Shown here: positions 1-6,859 of the stretch, piece after piece
How positions within the stretch are numbered: the first letter of the stretch is position 1
How the letters are laid out: each line of letters starts with the position of its first letter
From: CALCKU01 sp964571595
Lineage (GTDB): Bacteria > Pseudomonadota > Alphaproteobacteria > Caulobacterales > Maricaulaceae
Assembly: GCA_964571595.1 (NCBI GenBank)
Contig: CAZNCJ010000078.1
Location: 1 to 10,630 of the forward strand
Direction of reading: 5' to 3'
Length of the DNA stretch: 10,630 nt
Made by a program: the position numbers and the translations under genes
Notes under the pieces: model-generated
The model's database searches: none
Told to the model about the DNA's origin: nothing
Seen by the model: the letters and a program-made list of their open reading frames with translations, nothing else

Positions 1-55
1 ACTTTACGACCCCCATTATATCAGCAGTTGGGCCGCTCGCTATTAGGCTTATGTC

Positions 56-80
56 GCGGGGTAATTCCCGCCTAATTAGG
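56..80 (-). other. Inverted repeats at the 3' end of the esterase gene
   Basis: The 10-bp perfect palindrome CCTAATTAGG (71-80) contains the esterase stop codon. Next to it lies a small hairpin, GCGGG (56-60) pairing with CCCGC (67-71) around a 6-base loop, just beyond the stop in the direction of esterase transcription. It could help end transcription, but no T-run follows on the minus strand, so it is not a convincing intrinsic terminator. Bases 1-55 beyond it show nothing I can identify. Confidence 0.3.
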
Positions 81-1826
81 CGCTTGGATGATAAGCGGTG
101 CTGACTTTTCTGGTACATTCACAGCCTTGCCCAGATCATCCAGCTTTTTTAGAAGCCCTTCTTCAAGCGCGTCTAGCTTGGCCTTGCGGTAATGCTTAAT
201 CGGGCCAGTAGGCAGATCATTATTGCCGCCAAATTGCATCCAATTTTGGCCTTGATAGAGCGGCCACTCAAGAAGACCTGAGCCATTGGGATTGCCGGAT
301 TTAGCGAAATTCGTCCAATAGGAGGTCATCATCTCAGTGAGTTTCTTATCGCTCTCGCTAATGCCCAAAATGCCTTCACCAGAATTGAAAACAAAAGGGA
401 TTTCTGCTGCGTGGAAAGCATCTAGTGTTTGATTTTTACTCGGGGGTATACGTCCAAAACTATAGATATACGCGGGCTGGCCTTTGGCTTCGTTTTGGCG
501 GGTTACATATCTGACATTTACACCAAATATTTCGTCGCCCATAAATTGCGTGCCGGCCTTTTCAAAATCATTTTCCAGATCATAAAGCTGCATAAGGGTG
601 TCAGCTTTGGTCGGATAATGTTCGCGTAAGGCCTCTAGCTGGGCCTGTTTTCCCTCGCGGGGGAAGTCATCAATCCAGACACTGGGTTGGGGATCATTGG
701 GGAAAAACAAGGTCGCTTCATCTGCATTATAACCAAACAATGTCGGCACGGCATGAAAACTCCCATTTTTAAAACTATGTCCGACATTTTCCGGAAAGAC
801 ATAACCGTCGCGGTTCTGATGGAACCCGTCAGCCATTTTTTCTGTCACGACGGATTGCACCTCATTGGCGGAGAGGGCGCGTAATTCTTGCGCGCTTGGG
901 TCTGACAGGCCTAGGGCGTCCGTAACAGATTCACCGGCTTCATAGCCGCTCATCCAACCCAAAGGATTGCCTTCCATCTGGCCCAGATGATAGGTAGAGG
1001 CGCCGCTTTGGCCTATGGCTTTATGAAATAGGCCTTTTGCCAAAGGGCTGGTCATAAGTTCAGTGACAGACCAGCTGCCCGCGCTTTCTCCGAATATCGT
1101 CACATTATTAGGATCACCACCATAGGCGCTAATATTATCTTTGACCCATTTCAGAGCGGCAATCTGGTCTTGTGTGCCGTAATTGCCCGAAACACCGTTT
1201 GGGTCGTCTTTGGACAGGGCAGGGTGGGCCATATAGCCCATGACACCCAGACGGTAATTTATCGTGACCAATACAACGCCTTTTTCCGCCAGTCCGTTGG
1301 CTTGATAAGTGCTATAATCGCCAGAGCCAAATTGATGCGCTCCGCCGTGAATCCAGACCATAACGGGTGCTTTTTTTGTGGCCCCTAAATGGGCTGTGCG
1401 AATATTGAGATAGAGACAATCTTCGCTCATTTTCGCGTCGGGTCTGGCCGATATGACGCGTTTGATTAAAGCGCGTTTGAACCAGTTTAAGCCGTGCCCG
1501 TCGACAATGCGGTCCAAAAACCCGTCTTCTGTACCGCTGGGTTGCATGCAAATAGCAGAAAACTTATCCGCTTTTTTGAGGCCTTCCCAAGGTAGAGCGG
1601 GCAGCGGGGCGCGCCAGCGTAAATCACCTATAGGGGCTTGGGCATAGGGTATGCCTTTAAAATTATACAAGCCCTCTGTTTTGGTCGTCACCCCCTGAAT
1701 GTCGCCTAAGGGGGTCTTAATGAGGGCTTCTTGGCTTAAATTTTCTTTTGGCCCGCCGCAGGCCGTTAAGGCGAATGCTGTGCTAAGTCCTAAGGCGGTC
1801 GTGAGTTGTTTTAATCTCTGCGTCAT
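72..1826 (-). CDS. Carboxylesterase type B family lipoprotein
   Basis: An alpha/beta-hydrolase of the carboxylesterase/cholinesterase family, 584 residues, probably cleaving carboxylic ester bonds in the envelope; the substrate cannot be told. The N-terminus has two positively charged residues, a hydrophobic stretch and a lipobox LTAC, so Cys23 should be lipidated and the enzyme membrane-anchored. Family hallmarks are visible: the SEDCLYLNI signature near residues 134-142, the HGGA oxyanion-hole motif at 160-163, the nucleophile elbow GESAG with Ser248, a likely acid Glu370 in the NADEA segment, and the catalytic His472 in FHAAEIPFVF. Length is normal for the family and the gene is intact. 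The start at 1826 is chosen because the signal peptide begins there; the ribosome site is weak and A-rich. It is a single gene, divergent from dnaG and with no obvious operon partner. The fold and catalytic class are clear; pNB-esterase-like or other substrate names would be guesses. Confidence 0.93.
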   Translation of the reverse strand: MTQRLKQLTTALGLSTAFALTACGGPKENLSQEALIKTPLGDIQGVTTKTEGLYNFKGIPYAQAPIGDLRWRAPLPALPWEGLKKADKFSAICMQPSGTEDGFLDRIVDGHGLNWFKRALIKRVISARPDAKMSEDCLYLNIRTAHLGATKKAPVMVWIHGGAHQFGSGDYSTYQANGLAEKGVVLVTINYRLGVMGYMAHPALSKDDPNGVSGNYGTQDQIAALKWVKDNISAYGGDPNNVTIFGESAGSWSVTELMTSPLAKGLFHKAIGQSGASTYHLGQMEGNPLGWMSGYEAGESVTDALGLSDPSAQELRALSANEVQSVVTEKMADGFHQNRDGYVFPENVGHSFKNGSFHAVPTLFGYNADEATLFFPNDPQPSVWIDDFPREGKQAQLEALREHYPTKADTLMQLYDLENDFEKAGTQFMGDEIFGVNVRYVTRQNEAKGQPAYIYSFGRIPPSKNQTLDAFHAAEIPFVFNSGEGILGISESDKKLTEMMTSYWTNFAKSGNPNGSGLLEWPLYQGQNWMQFGGNNDLPTGPIKHYRKAKLDALEEGLLKKLDDLGKAVNVPEKSAPLIIQAPN

Positions 1827-2007
1827 GTTTTTGCTTTTATTTCTCAGAGTTTTGCTCTGTTCCCTGTTGTTAAGCGATAATGTCGCGTTTTCTCAACTTT
1901 TGCAAATCAAGGAGATTTTAAAGGCGAAAGATGCGGGAAGAGCAAGCCTGTGGATTAAACCAGACAGGTGACTCGCTTTTGGTCTCCAAAAGTCGTAAAT
2001 CTAGCCC
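1827..2007. promoter_or_regulatory. Divergent promoter region between esterase and dnaG
   Basis: This 181-bp AT-rich spacer separates two diverging genes and so should carry a promoter for each. I cannot assign -35/-10 boxes with confidence on either strand. It holds a small inverted repeat, CAGAG/CTCTG (1845-1859), in the presumed esterase leader; an imperfect one, CCTGTGG/CCAGACAGG (1947-1968); and a perfect 7-bp hairpin (1976-1992) just before dnaG, listed separately. Confidence 0.5.
1976..1992 (+). promoter_or_regulatory. Perfect hairpin in the dnaG leader
   Basis: CTTTTGG (1976-1982) and CCAAAAG (1986-1992) form a perfect 7-bp stem with a TCT loop, ending 15 bases before the dnaG ATG. 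No T-run follows on either strand, so it does not look like an intrinsic terminator. No Shine-Dalgarno sequence lies between the hairpin and the ATG. It may be a protein-binding palindrome or an mRNA structure near the start of dnaG; which one is unknown. Confidence 0.45.
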
Positions 2008-3846
2008 ATGCGGTTTGGTGAGAACTTTCTTGATGAGCTTAAACAACGTGTCAGGCCTTCTGATGTGGTGTCCAGACATGTCAAATTAAAGCGACAGGGC
2101 CGCGAGTTTGCTGGCCTCTCCCCCTTTACCAATGAAAAAACACCGAGCTTTTTTGTCAATGACGAGAAAGGGTTTTATCACTGTTTCTCTTCAGGCAAGC
2201 ACGGGGACGCGATCAGCTTCTTGATGGAAATAGAGGGGCTGTCTTTTCCTGAGGCGGTGGAGAAGCTGGCGGGGATAGCGGGCATGGCGATGCCGCAAGC
2301 GGACCCCGACGCAGAAAGACGGGCGGCGCGAAACAAAAAAACAGTCTCGTGGATGGAGCAGGCCCAGATTTTCTTTGCTAAATCTTTAATGCGGGAGGTC
2401 GGGAGCCAGGCGCGAGATTATCTTAAAGGACGTGGCTTAAGCCGCACGGCGGCTGAAAATTTCGGAATTGGGTTTGCTCCCGATAGTTTTAATGCTTTGA
2501 AGGCAGACCTCATTCAGCAAGGGGCCTCAGAAAAAGTTCTGATTGAGGCGGGACTGATTATCGAACCCGAGGATAAAAGCCGGGAGAGCTGGGATAGGTT
2601 TCGCAATCGTATCATGTTTCCTATACATGATGCGCGGGGCCGCCTTGTCGCTTTTGGAGGGCGGGCCATGGCCAAGGACGCCAAGGCGAAATATTTAAAC
2701 TCGCCGGAAACCCCGATCTTCCAAAAAGGAAAACTGCTCTATAATTATCCTAATGCCAGACGGGCGTTAAACGCGCCTCAAAAGTCAACTGACGGGGCCA
2801 GGCCCCGCGGCTTGATCGTGGCTGAGGGTTATATGGATGTCATCGCGCTCTCGCGTGCTGGGTTTAAACATGCTGTGGCCCCGCTGGGCACAGCGCTTAC
2901 CGAAGACCAGCTTGAATTATTATGGCGCGTAGGACCTGAGCCGGTTTTGTGTTTTGACGGAGACAAGGCGGGATTGCGCGCCGCGTTTCGTTCCATTGAG
3001 CGGGCTTTGCCTCTACTAAAACCCGGACAGAGCTTGCGATTTGCCCTTATGCCCGAAGGCCAAGATCCTGACGATCTTATCTCGGCGAAAGGCCCGCCAG
3101 CCATGCAAGCCGTTTTAGATAGAGCCACGCCTCTGGTGGAAATGCTCTGGCAAAGAGAGCTAACGCTTGAGCCATTAAACACACCAGAGGCGAAGGCGGG
3201 CCTTAAAGACCGTATTTTTGCTGCCCTGCGCGAAATGACCCATGACGGGGTGAGGGCGCAATATAAAACGGCCCTGCTTGAAAAATTTGATCAGGAATTT
3301 GGGCGAAAATCGCGTTGGAGCCCCAAGTCACCTTATGGACAAAACCGCGTTCGCAGACCTGCCAGCGCGGCCTTAAAATCATCTTTAAAGGCTGGCGGGG
3401 TTGAAATTGCGCGCGAAAAGCGCCTTATTGGCGCTATTTTGGAGTGGCCGGAAATGCTTAGAAAGGTCGATCAGGCGTTTTTTGAGCTGATCTTTGGCTC
3501 TGAAAGCTGTATAAATATACAATCTGCCTTACTAAATTACTGGCGGGACACAATAGCGGTTGAAAAGCAAGCGATTCATGCCCATATAGCCCAAGAAGGA
3601 TTGGAAAAAGACTTACGCATGTTTTCGAGGGATGAACAGCTCACCATAGCTGCCTTTGGAGGCCGTGACGCAGACCTGAATACAAGATTGGCTTTGTGGA
3701 ATGCAGAAGCCGCCGCCCATAGGGGTAAAAATCAGGCCGATGCGACCCGTGAAGATACCCGATCTCGAATGGCGGACACAATCCGCAGCGATAATACTGA
3801 CGCGCTTGCGCGTTTAATGCGGGCCTCACGTGAGTCTCGTGAATAA
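2008..3846 (+). CDS. dnaG: DNA primase DnaG
   Basis: Makes the short RNA primers that start lagging-strand DNA synthesis, acting with the DnaB helicase at the replication fork. The 612 residues are normal for the family. Order: N-terminal zinc-ribbon-like domain (about 1-95), RNA polymerase core (about 115-370) with KYLNSPETPIFQKG at 228-241, Toprim motifs EGYMD (273-277) and FDGDKAG (316-322) whose acidic residues bind metal, acidic DPDD at 353-356, and a divergent C-terminal helicase-binding region (about 460-612). Three of the four canonical CHCC zinc ligands are replaced: Ser38 for Cys, Thr41 for His and Ser62 for Cys, with only Cys59 kept. Catalytic motifs are intact, so this is a working primase by inspection. 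The MRF start fits relatives, although no Shine-Dalgarno precedes the ATG. rpoD follows after 106 bp, as in the macromolecular-synthesis operon. Confidence 0.97.
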   Translation: MRFGENFLDELKQRVRPSDVVSRHVKLKRQGREFAGLSPFTNEKTPSFFVNDEKGFYHCFSSGKHGDAISFLMEIEGLSFPEAVEKLAGIAGMAMPQADPDAERRAARNKKTVSWMEQAQIFFAKSLMREVGSQARDYLKGRGLSRTAAENFGIGFAPDSFNALKADLIQQGASEKVLIEAGLIIEPEDKSRESWDRFRNRIMFPIHDARGRLVAFGGRAMAKDAKAKYLNSPETPIFQKGKLLYNYPNARRALNAPQKSTDGARPRGLIVAEGYMDVIALSRAGFKHAVAPLGTALTEDQLELLWRVGPEPVLCFDGDKAGLRAAFRSIERALPLLKPGQSLRFALMPEGQDPDDLISAKGPPAMQAVLDRATPLVEMLWQRELTLEPLNTPEAKAGLKDRIFAALREMTHDGVRAQYKTALLEKFDQEFGRKSRWSPKSPYGQNRVRRPASAALKSSLKAGGVEIAREKRLIGAILEWPEMLRKVDQAFFELIFGSESCINIQSALLNYWRDTIAVEKQAIHAHIAQEGLEKDLRMFSRDEQLTIAAFGGRDADLNTRLALWNAEAAAHRGKNQADATREDTRSRMADTIRSDNTDALARLMRASRESRE

Positions 3847-3859
3847 GAATTAAGGCATG

Positions 3860-3936
3860 TAGGCCGGTGTTTAAAATAAACGCTGCGTTTGCAGGCCTAA
3901 ACCTATTTTTAAGAGGCACGGTGTAAGTCGCCTCTT
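3860..3936 (+). promoter_or_regulatory. Structured dnaG-rpoD spacer (possible attenuator or leader)
   Basis: Two structures can be drawn in the 106-bp spacer. First, TAGGCC (3860-3865) pairs with GGCCTA (3894-3899), enclosing a small hairpin GTTTA/TAAAC (3869-3881), and a run of five T follows at 3906-3910; this could act as a weak terminator or attenuator after dnaG. Second, AAGAGGC (3911-3917) pairs perfectly with GCCTCTT (3930-3936) around a 12-base loop, ending five bases before the rpoD Shine-Dalgarno sequence. The pairings are seen directly; any regulatory role is inference. No promoter boxes were recognisable here. Confidence 0.35.
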
Positions 3937-3941
3937 GAACC

Positions 3942-3947
3942 GGAGAG
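3942..3947 (+). promoter_or_regulatory. Ribosome binding site deciding the rpoD start
   Basis: GGAGAG lies five bases before the ATG at 3953. It is the best Shine-Dalgarno match near the 5' end of this frame. It favours that ATG over the in-frame TTG at 3935, which lies before the site, and over the GTG at 4336 after the assembly gap. Confidence 0.75.
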
Positions 3948-3952
3948 TATTT

Positions 3953-6378
3953 ATGGCAAAAGCTGCCACCAAGACTAAAACAACGACTAAAACTAAGGCT
4001 AAAGCCCCAACTAAGACCAAGGCTAAAGTTACTAAGCCCAAAGTAACCAAGCCCAAAGTAACCAAGCCCAAAGTNNNNNNNNNNNNNNNNNNNNNNNNNN
4101 NNNNNNNNNNNNNNNNNNNNNNNNNNNNNNNNNNNNNNNNNNNNNNNNNNNNNNNNNNNNNNNNNNNNNNNNNNAGGCTAAAGTTACTAAGCCCAAAGTA
4201 ACCAAGCCCAAAGTAACCAAGCCCAAAGTTACCAAGCCCAAAGTTACCAAGGCAAAAGAGACTAAAGCTAAGGCGACCAAGACCAAAGCCCCTACAAAGG
4301 CGAAAACAAGCAAAAAAGCGAAAACCGCCAAAGAGGTGGCAGCCGAAGAAAATGTTGCGGCTGTTGAGACGCCAAATACGGAAGCTGAGGCTAAGGCCGC
4401 AGAAACCACTGCGTCTACTTCATTGCTGGATATGCAAAATGTTGAGGTGAAACGCATGATTGCCTTGGCCCGCAAAAGCGGTTTGTTGGCAACCTCTGAG
4501 CTTAATAAACACATCAAGTTAGATCAGATTACGACCGAAGAAATTGAAGTGACGTTGGCTATGCTGTCTGATCTGGGCATTTCGGTTGTTGACGATTCCA
4601 ATGAGGAAGAGACAGGCCCGAAAACTTTGGCCCGCGCCGAGACGACGACTGTTAAAGGCGGCAACTCGAAGGAAGAACTTGACCGCACAGACGACCCTGT
4701 TCGTATGTATCTACGCGAAATGGGCACTGTTGAGCTTTTATCGCGTGAGGGCGAAATAGCGATCGCCAAGCGGATAGAGGCGGGTCGTGATACGATGATT
4801 AAAGGTTTGTGCGAAAGCGCACTGACCTTTGAAGCTATTATGGTCTGGCGCGAAGAACTTGAAGAAGGCCGTATCTTACTACGCGATATTATTGATCTGG
4901 ATACGACCTATAACCGCTCTATCGGAAATGTGCAGGAAGACCGTTCGGGTGCTGCTGTTCGGCGCGAGAAGATCGAAAAGGGTGAGATAGAAGCCACAGA
5001 GGACGATCTCAAACCACGCGATGATGAGCGTAAGATTAAAATTGAGCGTAATTATGAAGAAGGCCAGAAAACGCTTGATGATGATGATGTTGAAGAGGAA
5101 GACGAAAAGGTCAATCTTTCTATGGCGTCAATGGAGGCCGAGCTCCGCGAAGACGTCATGGAAACGCTGAACATCATTTCTCAAGATTTTGCCCGTTTCC
5201 AGAAATTGCAACAAATGCTTATTCGTGCGCGCCTGTCTGGCAAGAAGATGCGCAAGCCGCAAGCGGAAGAATATGATGAGATACAGGCGCGTATCATTCA
5301 GGAGATTAAATCTCTGCAGCTAAATAATGCGCGGATTGATGCGCTTATCGACCAGCTATATGCGATTAACCGCCGCTTTATCTCGCTAGAAGGTCGTCTC
5401 ATGCGTCTAGCCGATGGTAACGGCGTGCCGCGACATGAATTCCTCAATGCTTATCTGGGGTCAGAGCTCAAACCGACATGGCTAGAGGATATGGCGTCTA
5501 AGTCTGAGGCTTGGGAGCGTTTTACCAAGCGCGAAAGTGTATCTATTGATAAAATCCGGACAGAAATCGGTACGCTTGCCCAGGAAACAGGTGTGCCTGT
5601 TGATGAGTTTAGGCGTATTGTCCAAGCCGTACAAAAAGGTGAGCGCGAGGCCCGTCAGGCCAAGAAGGAAATGGTAGAGGCGAACTTGCGTCTCGTGATT
5701 TCTATTGCGAAAAAATATACAAATCGTGGTTTGCAATTCCTTGATCTTATTCAGGAAGGCAATATCGGCCTGATGAAGGCGGTGGATAAATTTGAATATC
5801 GCCGCGGTTATAAGTTCTCGACCTATGCCACATGGTGGATAAGACAGGCGATAACCCGCTCTATTGCCGATCAGGCCCGTACGATCCGTATTCCTGTGCA
5901 CATGATTGAAACGATCAATAAGATTGTACGCACATCACGCCAGATACTCCACGAAATTGGCCGCGAGCCAACACCGGAAGAACTGGCCGCAAAGCTCTCA
6001 ATGCCTTTGGAAAAAGTGCGTAAGGTGATGAAAATCGCCAAAGAGCCGATCTCACTTGAAACGCCTATCGGGGATGAGGAAGACAGCCAGCTGGGTGATT
6101 TCATCGAGGATAGTAATGCTATGCTGCCGATTGACTCGGCCATTCAGTCTAATCTGCGCGAAACTACAACACGCGTCCTTGCCAGCCTCACCCCGCGCGA
6201 GGAACGTGTCCTGCGTATGCGCTTCGGGATTGGCATGAATACGGACCACACTTTGGAAGAAGTCGGCCAGCAATTCTCCGTGACGCGCGAACGTATCCGC
6301 CAGATCGAGGCCAAAGCGCTGCGCAAGCTCAAACATCCGAGCCGCTCCCGTAAATTACGGAGCTTCCTCGACCAATAA
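3953..6378 (+). CDS. rpoD: RNA polymerase primary sigma factor RpoD (sigma-70), interrupted by an N gap
   Basis: Directs core RNA polymerase to housekeeping promoters. After the gap all group 1 sigma regions are present: region 1.1 (about 4420-4599), region 1.2 with DPVRMYLREMG (from 4693), a long non-conserved region with an acidic run DDDDVEEEDE (5077-5106), region 2 with the core-binding and -10 recognition segment (about 5656-5895, including YATWWIRQAITR), region 3, and region 4 with the -35 helix-turn-helix VTRERIRQIEAKALRKL (about 6280-6330). Upstream sits a Lys/Ala/Thr/Pro/Val-rich extension with pentapeptide repeats, split by 100 N. The frame differs on the two sides as deposited, but removing one of two identical 55-bp flanks plus the N run joins them into one frame of about 756 residues. 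The start at 3953 has a good ribosome site; calling the gene from GTG 4336 would lose the N-terminus. Likely co-transcribed with dnaG and the genes after it. Confidence 0.95.
4020..4074 (+). repeat. 55-bp direct repeat, left copy, abutting the gap
   Basis: This 55-base stretch is identical to 4175-4229. It ends exactly at the last base before the N run, while its twin begins exactly at the first base after it. Both copies start AGGCTAAAGTTACTAAGCCC and continue through the 15-bp repeat units. A contig suffix equal to the next contig prefix is what unmerged assembly overlaps look like. Confidence 0.9.
4075..4174. other. Assembly gap (100 N)
   Basis: Exactly 100 unknown bases, a round number typical of a placeholder for a gap of unknown size. 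It falls inside the tandem repeat of rpoD and is bordered on both sides by the same 55 bases. The true length may be zero or even an overlap. Confidence 0.98.
4175..4229 (+). repeat. 55-bp direct repeat, right copy, abutting the gap
   Basis: Identical to 4020-4074 base for base. Aligning the two copies puts codon position 4228 onto 4073, so merging them keeps the rpoD frame open from 3953 to 6378 in a single reading frame. Confidence 0.9.
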
Positions 6379-6386
6379 TGACGCAA

Positions 6387-6415
6387 GTCGGCGGGAGGCC
6401 CGACCGGCTGGAAAG
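6387..6415 (+). promoter_or_regulatory. Short hairpins between rpoD and the DUF1761-like gene
   Basis: GTCGG (6387-6391) pairs with CCGAC (6400-6404). Directly after it, GGCT and AGCC enclose a GGAA loop (6407-6418), and the GGAAAG that serves as the likely ribosome site of the next gene lies inside this second hairpin. No T-run follows, so read-through from rpoD into the next two genes is likely. The stems are short and could be chance. Confidence 0.25.
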
Positions 6416-6421
6416 CCCCTT

Positions 6422-6859
6422 ATGACCTTACGTGACGGCGCGGCGATTATTCTAGCAGCACTCGCTTTCTCGCTTTGGGGTTATGGCTGGTATGCCACGA
6501 TTTTTGATGATGTGTGGCAAGTCCTGATCGGACGGTCCGAGCAAGAGCTGATTGATATGACCGTGGCGCGCGGACAGATACAAAATGTCATGGTCATTGT
6601 GATAAGCCTTGTGCAAGCCTTGGGAGTGTGGTTGCTGCTTAAATTTAGCGGCGCGAAAACTCTCTTTCATTATATCGGCCTTGGCGCATTGGTCGCGACC
6701 CTCATCGTCCTGCCAGCTCTGGGCAATGCGACCCTCTTTGCGGGGACGCCTTTGGCGCTCCTGATACTCGATTACGGCCATTTCCTGCTGGGCTATATGG
6801 GCATAGCTTTGACCCTGTTTTTACTGCGCACCCCTGTGCGGAACCCACCACGTGAGTGA
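6422..6859 (+). CDS. DUF1761-like small integral membrane protein
   Basis: Protein of 145 residues with four hydrophobic segments, at about 6-25, 55-75, 82-104 and 109-135, so almost certainly an inner-membrane protein. The first segment ends in a GYGWYATIFDDVW motif, an aromatic-rich pattern resembling the start of DUF1761 family proteins, whose function is unknown. There is no signal peptide cleavage site and the C-terminal tail is basic. The ATG at 6422 is preceded by GGAAAG at 6410-6415. It starts 43 bp after rpoD and its last 8 bases overlap the GTG start of mobA, so it is probably translated with mobA. The family name is from memory of the pattern; the membrane nature is the secure part. 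Confidence 0.7.
   Translation: MTLRDGAAIILAALAFSLWGYGWYATIFDDVWQVLIGRSEQELIDMTVARGQIQNVMVIVISLVQALGVWLLLKFSGAKTLFHYIGLGALVATLIVLPALGNATLFAGTPLALLILDYGHFLLGYMGIALTLFLLRTPVRNPPRE

Larger units (their letters stand above)
4028..4257 (+). repeat. 15-bp tandem repeats encoding Val-Thr-Lys-Pro-Lys in the RpoD N-terminus
   Basis: Units of the form GTNACYAAGCCCAAA are tandem in the reading frame. Three complete copies (4028-4072) plus GT precede the gap. Five copies follow it (4183-4257), the last changed to Val-Thr-Lys-Ala-Lys. If the 55-bp flanks are one sequence counted twice, the true array has five units in total. Because the unit is a multiple of three, copy-number changes would keep the frame. 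The units differ by single bases, mostly synonymous. Confidence 0.9.

Noticed and set aside
1949..1957. DnaA-box-like nonamer (complement TAATCCACA) upstream of dnaG.
   Set aside because: One mismatch from the consensus and solitary; such matches are expected by chance, and no AT-rich unwinding element or box cluster is present.
1699..1971. Plus-strand ORF of 90 codons with a hydrophobic stretch, running from inside the esterase gene to the dnaG leader.
   Set aside because: Most of it is antisense to the esterase signal peptide, which explains the hydrophobic stretch; no ribosome site or family motif supports it.
4020..4257. CRISPR-like array, because of regularly spaced repeats.
   Set aside because: The units are 15 bp with no spacers and lie in frame inside rpoD.
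3871..4517. Open frames on the minus strand opposite the rpoD repeats, rich in Leu, Val and Ala.
   Set aside because: They are low-complexity mirror translations of the lysine-rich repeat and run through the N gap; rpoD on the other strand explains the region.
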